From Photobacterium proteolyticum (lineage in GTDB: Bacteria; Pseudomonadota; Gammaproteobacteria; Enterobacterales; Vibrionaceae), in assembly GCF_001939735.1 (NCBI RefSeq), contig NZ_MJIL01000079.1, positions 124,370 to 188,369 of the forward strand: 64,000 nucleotides of DNA. The letters run 5' to 3'. The notes beneath the pieces were generated by a model. The model did no database searches. It had not been told where the DNA came from and saw only the letters and a program-made list of their open reading frames with translations. A program made the translations under genes and the position numbers. Numbering within the stretch: the stretch's first letter is position 1; each line of letters begins with the position of its first letter. Shown here piece by piece: positions 1 to 9,617 of the stretch.

Positions 1-402
1 ACACAAGTATTCCGAGCGACACTGGATGAAATCTGGGCTGGCACCGTGGCACACTTTAACGAGCGTGATCCGAAGCAAATCGAGCGTGCGCAAGATAATC
101 CCAAGCGTAAGATGGCTCTGATCTTCCGTTGGTATCTTGGTCTTTCAAGCCGCTGGTCTAACACCGGTGAAGCAGGTCGTGAGATGGATTATCAAATCTG
201 GGCAGGCCCGGCACTTGGCGCTTTCAATGCGTGGGCAAAAGGCAGCTACTTGGATAACTATCAGGATCGCCGTGCCGTTGATCTTGCCAAGCACCTGATG
301 CACGGTGCCGCCTATTTGGCACGTATCAACCTGCTGGCTTCACAAGGTATCCGGCTACCGGCAGATCTGGCCCGCTGGAAGCCAGAACAAAAAATGGCTT
401 AA
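1..402 (+). CDS. pfaD: PfaD-family enoyl reductase of PUFA synthase, C-terminal part
   Basis: The frame is open from base 1, so the gene enters from the left. An internal GTG at 46 is not needed as a start. About 133 C-terminal residues are visible, with blocks such as FRWYLGLSSRWSN and MDYQIWAGPALGAFNAWAKG, which I recognise as the conserved end of PfaD. PfaD is the stand-alone FMN-dependent enoyl reductase of the iterative EPA/DHA synthase (PfaABCD) of marine bacteria and normally closes the pfa operon. That fits the strong terminator 35 bases downstream. The assignment rests on remembered family sequence; the flavin-binding N-terminus is outside the window. Confidence 0.85.
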   Translation, partial: TQVFRATLDEIWAGTVAHFNERDPKQIERAQDNPKRKMALIFRWYLGLSSRWSNTGEAGREMDYQIWAGPALGAFNAWAKGSYLDNYQDRRAVDLAKHLMHGAAYLARINLLASQGIRLPADLARWKPEQKMA

Positions 403-436
403 CTGCATCAGCAGCCAGTCGTATATAGAAAACCAA

Positions 437-469
437 TAAAATCGGCCTTCAGGTGAAGGCCGATTTTTA
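437..469 (+). terminator. Rho-independent terminator after pfaD
   Basis: Inverted repeat ATCGGCCTTCA / TGAAGGCCGAT with a two-base loop, followed by a T run on the + strand and preceded by A residues. It can end pfaD and, in reverse, the converging lipoprotein gene. Confidence 0.85.
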
Positions 470-508
470 TTTAGCACATAGAGGCTATCAGTCTCAATTT
501 AGCAACTA

Positions 509-1885
509 TTACTCTTTAACTAAGTAGCCAATAAGTGAAGTCAGATTATCAACATTGGTATGCATCAGTACAATTTCGCTTGCGTCAGACTTAGTCGGGA
601 TAATTGTAAAGTCCAAAACTTCCCCATCCAATTTGACATAAGATTTCTCAAGTGAAACAGACGCCGTATCGATGGTTTGATCTGAAATAATCGTCCCCAC
701 ACCATTATCGCCTTTACTGTTAGGCTGCTTAATGGTCAGTGTTGAGCTATCGACAGTGATTTCAAACTTGTAATCAAACTCAGCAGAAAGCTTAGATTTA
801 TACTTACCATCTAGCTTTGATAAGCTATCTAGCTTCACACCAGTAACAATTTTTCTCATGTCTGGTTTTGGTGGATTACTAAAGTCATCAACAAGCACTG
901 TCCATTCATGACCTGAGATGTTCACAGGATTCAGGGTGAAATTATTCATACGCTCCGCAGGTCCAAACATTAAATATAAGTGCCCCGCCTTGCCTTTATC
1001 ACCATCAGTTCCAAATGGCTTGCTCAAAATACCCCACGTCTGAACAGCACCACTCTCCTCAGCCGACTTGGCAAATACTTCGCCCTCGCCTTCAACGCTG
1101 TAGTAATCCCGGGTAGACTGATTAAATGCCTGATCTAAGTGGAGAACAAGATCATCGGCAAGAATTAGATACTTATCAGATAAATCACTCGCAGAGAAAG
1201 CCGTATTTACACTGACCTTTTCAAGTGTTGACTGAAGTTCAGATTGAACGGTGGCTTCCGGAATAAAATCATCATGCTTAAAGTTCATATTGCTATCACG
1301 GTTAGCAAGCTTAACCTTATCAAGCAGTTCTTTTTTCAGTACCGTTGTTCTGTCAGCCGCCGGATCATTAATTAATGCTTGAAGATAATTAGTAACATTC
1401 TCGCCATTGTTATTAAATTTCAAGCCAGTCAAATCAAGGCTAGTCGCATCTGAACCACGATTAAATGATTTTAAAATGGTCGCGATTGTAATTGGATCGG
1501 CATTATTATTAATGTTGCCTACTTTTAGATCGTAAGGCGTTGTGATGCTAGATGGTTGAGGAACAAAACCAATCTGGATCAAATTCTCATCGCTCAAAGT
1601 AGCCTTGTTACTCTCATCACACTTACCGATATAAAATGAAACACTCTCACCTTCTACTACTGAATATGTACCGCTTTCATCAGTACAACCTGCGCTATTT
1701 TCTGACTTGTAATACAGACCTTTTACAGGCTCATCAATAAAAGAATAGCTATTCAATTGCGGTGCTGTTGGTGTTGTTTGTCCTGCACCTGCTGTAGATG
1801 AGCTGGTTGAGCTGTCATTACATCCTGCTGCGGCTAAGGCCGATATTGCAATACAAAGTACTGAGAGTTTCGTTTTGAAAGCCAT
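509..1885 (-). CDS. Hypothetical lipoprotein
   Basis: A 458-residue protein with a lipoprotein signal: a basic start, a hydrophobic stretch and the lipobox AAAGC with the modified cysteine at about residue 22. A Ser/Thr/Gly/Ala linker follows (residues 24-42). The rest is soluble, rich in Asp/Ser/Lys and predicted to be mostly beta strand, with two early cysteines (about 67 and 89). I do not recognise a family. The start is supported by a GGAG element eight bases upstream of the ATG. It converges on pfaD, separated by the shared terminator. Likely anchored in the outer or inner membrane facing the periplasm; function unknown. Confidence 0.75.
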   Translation of the reverse strand: MAFKTKLSVLCIAISALAAAGCNDSSTSSSTAGAGQTTPTAPQLNSYSFIDEPVKGLYYKSENSAGCTDESGTYSVVEGESVSFYIGKCDESNKATLSDENLIQIGFVPQPSSITTPYDLKVGNINNNADPITIATILKSFNRGSDATSLDLTGLKFNNNGENVTNYLQALINDPAADRTTVLKKELLDKVKLANRDSNMNFKHDDFIPEATVQSELQSTLEKVSVNTAFSASDLSDKYLILADDLVLHLDQAFNQSTRDYYSVEGEGEVFAKSAEESGAVQTWGILSKPFGTDGDKGKAGHLYLMFGPAERMNNFTLNPVNISGHEWTVLVDDFSNPPKPDMRKIVTGVKLDSLSKLDGKYKSKLSAEFDYKFEITVDSSTLTIKQPNSKGDNGVGTIISDQTIDTASVSLEKSYVKLDGEVLDFTIIPTKSDASEIVLMHTNVDNLTSLIGYLVKE

Positions 1886-2323
1886 ATTTACTCCGAAAGT
1901 AGAAATAAAGTATCAAGGGAAATCATTCACTAAACGCTTACCTTTATAGAGAAGCGTCGATTCTATTTTTGTTAAGAACATTTCCTTCTCCCTTGCCTGA
2001 CATTGCCTGTATTCATGTCAAAAACGATACTGACAGGATCCATGCATTACACAGCTATCACCTGCAACCGAATCCGACCAAGCCTGTACAGAAGCTGAAC
2101 AGCATCGTTTTCGAGCACATACTATATAAATTAAATTGCATTAAAATTAATTTTATATAAAAGCTAATGATGGATCACAAAATTAGAGTAAATAAACTAA
2201 ATATTGCAGGTATGTATAAACAACAATATAAGCAGTTAACCTTGATTCAATGGGTGTAAACACCCATTAAAACTAGGCATAATAACTCGTTAAATGCCTA
2301 GATATAGTTACACAAAGATAACC
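1886..2323. other. Intergenic region with AT-rich dyad and two hairpins
   Basis: No convincing gene. Around 2123-2160 there is an AT-rich inverted repeat (TATATAA...TTATATA). At 2249-2268 there is a perfect 8-bp-stem hairpin, AATGGGTG-TAAA-CACCCATT. The terminator of the cyclase pseudogene lies beside it. The promoter of the lipoprotein gene must lie just above 1886; I see no clear consensus boxes. Confidence 0.5.
2267..2302 (-). terminator. Terminator of the diguanylate cyclase pseudogene
   Basis: Inverted repeat CTAGGCAT (2273-2280) / ATGCCTAG (2294-2301). Read on the minus strand it is followed by TTTTAA. It sits 22 bases past the pseudogene stop. Confidence 0.65.
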
Positions 2324-3193
2324 TTACAGTGCACATTGAAAATGGGTTTTCTTAGCCATTTTCATTTTATAAAGAGTTTCGTCCGCCAAGTTAATACTTG
2401 TCCTTAACTCTCTTCTGTCAACCGAATATTCGACCCCAAAACTATAACGAATCCTCTTTGATTCAAGTTCTAATTCTATTTTACTCAAAAAATCTTTAGC
2501 TCTAGAAGAATGCAATATTGCAATATTGCAATAAACTCATCACCTCCAAACCTAATAATCATTTCATTTTTCTTTGTGTTTTTCATTAAAACATGGGAGA
2601 AATTAATTAGTACACTATCACCATACTTATGACCTTTAGTATCATTCAATAATTTAAAGTTATCTAAATCAAAAAATATTAGATCGAACTTTCGCAACCG
2701 AATACGATTAAACACTTTCCGATTAAATGCTGATGTTAATTCATCAACGCATTCCGCTAGCTCATGGCGTTCTAACACGCGCTTTATACCAATCGCAATA
2801 AACGTAATCCCCAATAGCAGCATACCGTCATCAAGCAATACAACTATTAGCTCTGGCTAATCTATCAAATTGATTATCCAAAAATTCAATTTCAGCAAAC
2901 ATACGATAAGTTGCCTGCAGGATGAACATTGTCATCCCGCCAATAGCCAAGGGTTCATATTTAAACGCAGTAAAACCTGATATAGCAATAGCGATAATTA
3001 CCACTAAGCTAAGGTACTCAAAAACAAACTCAACCTCAGACTTAAAGTGTAAACTATCAATATCTAAGATAATCAACAATACCGTTAGAGAAAATAAGAC
3101 AGTCATTAACAATATACGTTTCATTGCAGGAACTCTCACTTCAAATGAAACCAGCTGATTAACCAAATCACTATTAACAAAATGATTATTCAT
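2324..3193 (-). pseudogene. Diguanylate cyclase (GGDEF), broken by two frameshifts
   Basis: Three consecutive minus-strand frames together make one membrane-anchored GGDEF protein of about 285 residues. Piece 1 (3193-2831) carries two to three membrane segments. Piece 2 (2838-2485) adds a further hydrophobic segment, the DELTSAFNRK and FFDLDNFKLLND blocks and the signature RFGGDEF. Piece 3 (2515-2324) is the domain's end (LADETLYKMKMAKK). The join near 2840-2855 needs a one-base change. The join near 2511-2532 is explained by an extra copy of an 8-bp unit: removing it restores GGDEFIAILHSSRAKDFL without a break. A working protein would make cyclic di-GMP. With two lesions it is probably inactive here, unless one is a sequencing error. 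Confidence 0.8.
2511..2532 (-). repeat. 8-bp tandem duplication at GGDEF frameshift
   Basis: The unit ATATTGCA is present in two full copies plus a partial one, immediately after the GGDEF codons. One copy fewer puts the upstream and downstream GGDEF pieces in the same frame. Slipped-strand duplication is the simplest cause. Confidence 0.75.
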
Positions 3194-3287
3194 ATGATTG
3201 CCAACAGGCTATCCCTATCATAGGAAAGCTCCTGCACATTTAACAGCAAGAGTACGGTAAAAAACGTATTCTCTGACGTAAATCAAC

Positions 3288-3325
3288 AAAAAGGCCTTCC
3301 TCCAGGTTATGGAGAAAGGCCTTAA
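3288..3325 (-). terminator. Terminator after the collagenase gene
   Basis: Inverted repeat AAGGCCTT..CTCCA / TGGAG..AAGGCCTT (one-base asymmetry) flanked by an A run on the left, so transcripts from the right end in U residues. Located 18-55 bases past the collagenase stop codon. Confidence 0.8.
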
Positions 3326-3342
3326 TCATAAGATCACATCGT

Positions 3343-5574
3343 TTACTTTGTCATCTCGATTTTTAGACTGGCACCATTGCTTGACGGATTACTTAGCGCT
3401 GTCACATATTGCCAGCCACTTGCAGGATTATTGATAGTAATTGACTCCACATTGCCCGGCTCGGTTGAGCTCAACACATAGTTGTTGCTCTCAGCCCAGG
3501 TCCACGGGCTATAAAACAAGTCAACATTGCCCTCGCCGTGCCCGCTATTGATATCAATACGGCTAACATCAGCGTCTACATAAAAGTAGTAATATGCCTT
3601 ACCGTTGCTGATACAGACGGTATTGCCATCATAAATCTGGCCATAACCGTAGGGCCCCTGGACTTTACAGCTATCAGGTATTAGAGCTGGCCCCTGTCCA
3701 CCGATTGGAGAGTCATCACTTTGCACCACCTGCAGCCAGTTATACCACTGATAGTCTAGGGAAGTGCCAATCGAGGTATTGAGGAAATTAACCCACCCTT
3801 GCACATCACCGGCACGGGCATATTGCATTAATTGCTCAACGAGCTCTGGGGACGTTTCAAACAGGAAACGAACTGCCAGATAGCCCCAACGATAAACACG
3901 TTCGTCGCCGCTGTTATAGGTGTTATTCAGTATTTCACTAAAGCGGTATCGCTGCTCACGGCCAATCTCTACCGCCTCGTCATAGCGATTTTGATGAGAA
4001 ATATACTCGGCTAACCCTTCAGACCACCAGACAGATTTATCCTTGTCGATACTGAAGTAATTGAACGGACCATACATGTTGAACCGGCCGTCGAGGTAAT
4101 GAATATACTCATGGCGTAGGTTCCAGACCAGAATATCGTCTCGCCACGTTGCCTCGTGAGCAATAAAACGAGCCTGATTTCCTTCAACCGAAGGATCCCC
4201 TTCTAGGTACATGCCCCCGTTATCGGTACTAATACCAAAGATGGTGCCGGCAAATGATTTATAATCCTCGGTCGAATCAAAAATATTCACTTCGAGGTTG
4301 GTGTTATAATCATCATTCACTGGCTGATTGTTAGTATTCAGTACCTGATGAAATAGCGTTTCTTCCTCCGCCAGCAACGCACAAGATTGCTGAAGCTCGG
4401 ACTGCATCATGCTCTGGGCACGAATCTTTATTGTATCACTACAGGAATGATGGATACTCAGCACAGCATCTTTGAGCTCTTCCTTCCAGCCGCAAATACC
4501 AAACTTTTCACACTCTCCCGGATTATAGCGCTCTAATGCCCCGGCAGCAGTTGCCCACGCCTTGGTATTGCGATCGAAGTGGGACATGAAGCTGACGATG
4601 CCCTGATTGACTTCCTGTTTCAGGCTATCCGAGAGCCGCCAGTATTTCTGATATTCAAGAAAACGGGCATATTCATTTAGCGCATCAGTCGACTCATAGC
4701 TGTAATCAGAATTGTAAATATATTCTGAGGTTGCAACCTTAAGTAAAGCTGCTCGCAAGGCTGTTTGTTGCTCGGCTGATTTCGTATAGGTTTCATCCCA
4801 ACTTCCGCGATAGAGCGTCGTTAGCGCCTTGGTTAACGCACTACGGTGCGACCATTGTGCCAAGTGTGCCGGGCTAAACTCATTCAAATACCGGGTAATG
4901 GATGTAACACTCTGAATATAGTTTTTACTGCTATCCCATGCAGTAAAATACTCAGCCATTGTATTACCCTGAATATCAGTTACTTCAGAAATAAAGGGAT
5001 TGTTTCGGTAGGTTTCAAGTAAGGAAAGCAACGCTTTATGAGGTCGCTGGTCTTGATATTTCAGCTGCTCATTATTGTACTCTATATAAAATGCACCCCG
5101 AAGGTAATAAAACAAATTATAAAGATCATCACCAGTGGATGAATTATAATCCGCTGCTATCACGGCTGCTCGGCGGGCAATATCAATAACATTTTCAGCT
5201 TGGTATGTAGCCAGTGAAACGCTGTCATTGCGGCGATACAATTCACTAATACACTCCGAAGATGTATCGGCTATAAACCTGAACAGATCATCGCCGGTAA
5301 GCACCGAAAACTGACGATAGTCAGAGCAACCCACACTGTCAGTGAATAGTTCAACATCCCGTTGCCGACGCTCTGATACTGTCGGCGCAGGAATAGTGAT
5401 AGGAGCAATAATAGTCTCCGATTCACTGTATTTTCTTAGCGGTTCATTATAACCATGTGTTGTTTCACCATCCGGAGAAAACTGAACATTGGTATTATTA
5501 TCTTCTGCAAATACTGAGTAGCTAGTTAATAATGAAGTAACAAGTAGTGATAACCATCTTTTCCTGATAGCCAT
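3343..5574 (-). CDS. Secreted microbial collagenase (peptidase family M9)
   Basis: A 743-residue zinc protease that would degrade collagen outside the cell. It starts with a Sec signal peptide (cleavage near SVFA-ED, residue 23), then an M9N-like helical region (about 75-400). The gluzincin site HEYIHYLDGR follows at about residue 487, with the downstream glutamate in WWSEGLAEY at about 519; together these give the two zinc histidines, the catalytic Glu and the third ligand. The last ~90 residues look like a bacterial pre-peptidase C-terminal (PPC) beta domain used for substrate binding. Length and order match Vibrio collagenases. The ATG has a strong AGGAAAGGA element. It is a single-gene unit ended by its own terminator. 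Confidence 0.92.
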   Translation of the reverse strand: MAIRKRWLSLLVTSLLTSYSVFAEDNNTNVQFSPDGETTHGYNEPLRKYSESETIIAPITIPAPTVSERRQRDVELFTDSVGCSDYRQFSVLTGDDLFRFIADTSSECISELYRRNDSVSLATYQAENVIDIARRAAVIAADYNSSTGDDLYNLFYYLRGAFYIEYNNEQLKYQDQRPHKALLSLLETYRNNPFISEVTDIQGNTMAEYFTAWDSSKNYIQSVTSITRYLNEFSPAHLAQWSHRSALTKALTTLYRGSWDETYTKSAEQQTALRAALLKVATSEYIYNSDYSYESTDALNEYARFLEYQKYWRLSDSLKQEVNQGIVSFMSHFDRNTKAWATAAGALERYNPGECEKFGICGWKEELKDAVLSIHHSCSDTIKIRAQSMMQSELQQSCALLAEEETLFHQVLNTNNQPVNDDYNTNLEVNIFDSTEDYKSFAGTIFGISTDNGGMYLEGDPSVEGNQARFIAHEATWRDDILVWNLRHEYIHYLDGRFNMYGPFNYFSIDKDKSVWWSEGLAEYISHQNRYDEAVEIGREQRYRFSEILNNTYNSGDERVYRWGYLAVRFLFETSPELVEQLMQYARAGDVQGWVNFLNTSIGTSLDYQWYNWLQVVQSDDSPIGGQGPALIPDSCKVQGPYGYGQIYDGNTVCISNGKAYYYFYVDADVSRIDINSGHGEGNVDLFYSPWTWAESNNYVLSSTEPGNVESITINNPASGWQYVTALSNPSSNGASLKIEMTK

Positions 5575-5924
5575 AATGTTTCCTTTCCTTAGTTATTATT
5601 AATCAAAGGCAACACCTCCCATGCAAAAGGACATGAGTTACCTTTGAATTTTCTGTATTAATTAGAACCAACTGCGAGGAAAAGTATAAACACCAGTGCA
5701 TATAAAATTTGAGATAAGAATCACTCACCATAGATAAATCTACATTTTACTTTCATTATTGGATATTTGTTCCAATAAATACCAGATATTCAACAGTAAA
5801 AGTCACACCGGTTCATCCAGCGCAAATGCTAGCCAAGATAAGCGCTAACATATCACGATAAAAAAGCCCCGGCATATATAACCGGGGCCTTCATTCATAT
5901 TGCGAGGCTTGATAAAGCGCTCAA
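5575..5924. other. Intergenic leader and promoter region of the collagenase gene
   Basis: No gene seen. It holds the upstream region of the collagenase gene and, at the right, the terminator of the metalloprotease operon. A loose inverted repeat, AAAGGCAAC / GTTACCTTT, spans about 5604-5645 in the likely collagenase leader. No promoter boxes were assigned. Confidence 0.4.
5861..5894 (-). terminator. Terminator of the metalloprotease/barrel operon
   Basis: Inverted repeat AAGCCCCGG / CCGGGGCCTT around an AT-rich loop, with an A run on the left that gives a U tail for leftward transcripts. Begins 31 bases past the protease stop. Confidence 0.85.
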
Positions 5925-8900
5925 TTAATGACTTAGTAAATCACTCTCAAGGCTTGCAGTCGAATTATAGACAGGCAGATTTTCCAGGCTTTGTTTCTGA
6001 TAAGCATATTGCTTGGCTAACAAGGCCTTCTTGGTTTCATCCTGATAGTCAGCAAGTGCAATCACGCTTAACTGAACAGCAGTCAAATCAGCACCACTTT
6101 TCTCTGCTGCAGACAAGGCATCAAAGTCACGAACAAATTTGATCATAGCCTGAGCATAAGTGTTATCTGCCGCCGCATAATACGTTTTACCGTTACTGCG
6201 GACATAAGTCAGTGGATCAACCTGCCAGCCTGGCTCGCCGCGCATGGTAATTGATCGGGCGAATACCTCATCACGTTGATCTGACATATTTCCGGCCGAA
6301 TGTTTGACCATAGCCGTCAAGATAGCCTTAATCAACGAAGCTTCTTTATACTTGGGCAGGCCAAAGTAGTTACGAACTGAATAGCTACCCTGGTAAGGCA
6401 TCTGCTCCAGAGTATCATCCCAGGTAATGCCGCTAAACTCCCCCTTCGGCGCAACAGTATTGCCCTGATCATCTAGAAATGAAAAGTTCAGCTTTTTACC
6501 AAGTATAAGTGCATCGAACAAGCCTTTCGTCGGGTCTGTGTAATAAAAGTCATCTGTAACACCATTTAGATCCGCTAGTGCTATATCTGAACGATCTGTC
6601 GAAGATCTCGTACCGACACGGTCAACCAATGTCGCTGCCGCCGCCAACTTATCACCCCATTGACCGAGGTAGTCAATATAGTTGGAGTAGTTATTAACCG
6701 GAGCCGGACGAGGCGCCTTACCACTATTAAGGTATTTACCCACTTCAGCAGTCACAACAGCCGGAGCTACCGAATCTTTCACGCTGTCATCAAAACAACT
6801 CTCTGGAACCTGGTTAATCGCAAAGTTATTTCGATTGCCCCATTCACCAATGATTTCAGCCAGCTTACGGTACTCATAATTGTCATTACCTTCACTGTTT
6901 GTTGTTTTTAGCTCACAAACATGATCCGGTTCCAGGATAATATCGATAAGTTTATTTCGAACGTCATTTACTGCTATAGCACTACTACAGAAATACTCGT
7001 ATGAGAAAGAGGTGTGATCGACATCTTCACCATTACAGATAGACATTCCCTTTGCTACATACATGCGATCACCTAAGTTATTCAACCAAGAGTGCTCTTC
7101 GGTAAGAAACTCAGTATATCGATCATAATTATGAATCACATTCCGCCAATCTTGGAACTCTCTGATACGACGGAGAGCATAAGCAGAGATCGTATCTTCA
7201 TCGAAGTTCGCAGAACTACCACGAATAGTACGGGTGTAGTACAAATCATCATAACGCTCTTGTTCATAGGCAATAATCTCAGCCACGTTGCGCCCTTCAT
7301 CATGGCGGTTGCAGTCAACGTTTAGTGATACGTTACCGTCTGTACAATATTTATATTCTTTCAGTGATTTAGACGAGTCACTCTTCAACCTGGCTTCCAT
7401 AGCAGCCACAATACCGTCATAAGCTTCGTGATCCGCTCCAAGCGGGTTTTCTTTATCAAACAGCGCCTTATACAGGGACTTATCCAGCTCAGCAACATTT
7501 TCAAATTGTGACTGAGTAGACGTGGATTTAGTGCCGTCTTCAGCGGTAACCTCTACACCTGTAAGTGTTTCCAGCTCACGCTTATAACCAAAACGCAGTG
7601 CTGCAAGATCATAAGGACCATATACAGGCAGTGCATTCAGCATAGATGGGTTGTAATCCATGATTGAGGTGTAACCTGGTACGGCTTTAAGACCATGCTC
7701 ATGCGCTTCTTCCTCAGTGAAGTAGTTATTCGCATCATTACTGCCCTTAAAGTTATGGCGCAAACCCAAGTTATGACCAAGTTCGTGAACGATAGTCTTG
7801 CCGTAGTAGACACCAGCAAGGTAGATACCCAGTTTAGCCTTTACCGTCTCATCCAGTTCATCCCATTTTTTCAGCTTGCCGACTTCGCCAACAGCGCCTT
7901 CTTTCCAAAGCGTAGGAGCCTGGAAGTCAAATGAGCGACCACCAATTACGGAAGGCATGGTTTTGATCGTTGCACCCAGGCGCATCTCTGAAACCGGGAA
8001 CATATTGTTCTCAGACCACAAACGGCGCTCAAGCTTCTTAAGCAGGTCCATCTTATACACGGCATTACTTTCATCACCGTTATTCCTTACCTCCTGATAA
8101 GCTCGCAGCACCTGCTCTAGCGTCTCTTCAGCCTCCGGTTCTTGAACTTTATCAAGATTAACATCCTGCTGGGCACTGCCCAGATCCATTGCTTCGGTGA
8201 CTGCCGAAACTACCTCTGTCTCCGTACCGCTGCTATCAGCAGCAGAGCCTTCATCGGGGGTATCATCCTCTGCATGCGAATTTAATACATGCACAATCCG
8301 GTCGTTGTTATAGTCAGTAACGATATTATCCCACAACCAGTCAGAGATAGAGCGAAGCACGCCAGAGTACTGGTTTACATGAGCGTGAACAATTTCACCG
8401 GTTAACGGGTTAGCCGCTGAAGGGCCGTAACCCGCCAGACCATTGGACAATGGCTCATCAATCAGGTTAATCACATTATACCGCAGGTCTCCCGGCTGTT
8501 TACCTGATGGCTCTACCAGTCGGATTGGAGGCACACCAACTTTCACCAGTTGCTTGTTTATCTTAGCAATAGCATCGATAGTGATTTGCTTAAAGAATTT
8601 GGTATCTTCGTTCTCATCAAAGCTGTCAGATAGGTGGTATACCAGCGCTTCGGATTTCGGATTAAAGCGATGCAGATATTCAAACTTTTGCTCGAAGCCC
8701 CCTGAAATATAAGAGACATCCGTTGTTGTATGACTATTCGCAAAGAAACCATAGGCGTTATCATCACCATTACGGTAGATAATAGGCTCATAATCTTTTG
8801 AACGAACAAGATCCAATGGAACCAGTGAATAGAACTGAGAAGCCGTAAAGCTCATCTCACCCATATTCCAGTCAGTCTGGCTTAGAGCATTGATCATACA

Positions 8901-9608
8901 GCTCCAGTTATTGGCAACAGTGTAGTCCTGCTCCAACTCAAAATTAATTGAGCCGTCTGCTGCTATCTCATACCCCTTCCAGCCGGTATCAGAATTAACA
9001 GCCAGTCTTGCTGAACCTACCGGCGTGATACAACCATCAGCAAAGGTGAATAAGTCATCCCAGGTACGCTCTTCGATAGTTACGTCCTGAAATTCTGGGC
9101 GGAAGTATTTACGCTCCTGCCAAGCCACCTCGTCTGTATCAACTTGTTCTTCTTCATTAATACAGTCGCCATAGCTATCTTCAGCACACTGGTAATCAAC
9201 AAAATCTCCCGGTAGAGAGATAATTGGCGCATTGGCGTCGGTATCTCTGACCCAACGCCCCAGATCACCACTGTCCAGTTGTTCCTGATTAATTACATCA
9301 GGACTTAGTTCGCGAACCTCAAGTCGACCGGATGAAGCATAGTCCGAGTTTGCATCATAGCTAAGGGTAACCAGCTTTTCCTGACCCTGAGTAAAAGGAG
9401 ACATCGACACTGCATATTTTGGTGCACGCCCCATCGACGGCATATACAGATAAACCTGATCGGTTTTTATCTGTGACTTTTCGATCTGCTCCTGAGGTTT
9501 AGGCAAAGTATCGTATGCCTGATCATCGGCACCACAACCAGCCAATGCTGTTGCTATAGCTGACACCAACGCCAGCTTCCTAAATAAAATTTGTTTTTCC
9601 TTTCTCAT
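5925..9608 (-). CDS. Large zinc metalloprotease lipoprotein (metzincin-like)
   Basis: A 1227-residue lipoprotein: the signal peptide ends in a lipobox (ATALAGC, Cys about 24) followed by GADD. The extended zinc motif HELGHNLGLRH lies at about residue 606, with a Met-turn-like SIMDYNP about 40 residues later, as in metzincins. This resembles the bacterial zinc-dependent metalloproteases that carry HExGHxLGLRHNF, but it is long and its flanks are unfamiliar. Residues 460-500 form an acidic, low-complexity linker. Cysteines are scattered, suggesting an oxidising location. An AAGGA element overlaps the stop of the upstream barrel gene, so the two are translationally linked. Substrate unknown; surface or periplasmic protein breakdown is inferred. 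Confidence 0.8.
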   Translation of the reverse strand: MRKEKQILFRKLALVSAIATALAGCGADDQAYDTLPKPQEQIEKSQIKTDQVYLYMPSMGRAPKYAVSMSPFTQGQEKLVTLSYDANSDYASSGRLEVRELSPDVINQEQLDSGDLGRWVRDTDANAPIISLPGDFVDYQCAEDSYGDCINEEEQVDTDEVAWQERKYFRPEFQDVTIEERTWDDLFTFADGCITPVGSARLAVNSDTGWKGYEIAADGSINFELEQDYTVANNWSCMINALSQTDWNMGEMSFTASQFYSLVPLDLVRSKDYEPIIYRNGDDNAYGFFANSHTTTDVSYISGGFEQKFEYLHRFNPKSEALVYHLSDSFDENEDTKFFKQITIDAIAKINKQLVKVGVPPIRLVEPSGKQPGDLRYNVINLIDEPLSNGLAGYGPSAANPLTGEIVHAHVNQYSGVLRSISDWLWDNIVTDYNNDRIVHVLNSHAEDDTPDEGSAADSSGTETEVVSAVTEAMDLGSAQQDVNLDKVQEPEAEETLEQVLRAYQEVRNNGDESNAVYKMDLLKKLERRLWSENNMFPVSEMRLGATIKTMPSVIGGRSFDFQAPTLWKEGAVGEVGKLKKWDELDETVKAKLGIYLAGVYYGKTIVHELGHNLGLRHNFKGSNDANNYFTEEEAHEHGLKAVPGYTSIMDYNPSMLNALPVYGPYDLAALRFGYKRELETLTGVEVTAEDGTKSTSTQSQFENVAELDKSLYKALFDKENPLGADHEAYDGIVAAMEARLKSDSSKSLKEYKYCTDGNVSLNVDCNRHDEGRNVAEIIAYEQERYDDLYYTRTIRGSSANFDEDTISAYALRRIREFQDWRNVIHNYDRYTEFLTEEHSWLNNLGDRMYVAKGMSICNGEDVDHTSFSYEYFCSSAIAVNDVRNKLIDIILEPDHVCELKTTNSEGNDNYEYRKLAEIIGEWGNRNNFAINQVPESCFDDSVKDSVAPAVVTAEVGKYLNSGKAPRPAPVNNYSNYIDYLGQWGDKLAAAATLVDRVGTRSSTDRSDIALADLNGVTDDFYYTDPTKGLFDALILGKKLNFSFLDDQGNTVAPKGEFSGITWDDTLEQMPYQGSYSVRNYFGLPKYKEASLIKAILTAMVKHSAGNMSDQRDEVFARSITMRGEPGWQVDPLTYVRSNGKTYYAAADNTYAQAMIKFVRDFDALSAAEKSGADLTAVQLSVIALADYQDETKKALLAKQYAYQKQSLENLPVYNSTASLESDLLSH

Positions 9609-9617
9609 TTTTCTTCC

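Noticed and set aside
1969-2160. A 63-codon + strand frame in the gap right of the lipoprotein gene
   Set aside because: No ribosome site, mixed composition, and it ends inside an AT-rich inverted repeat.
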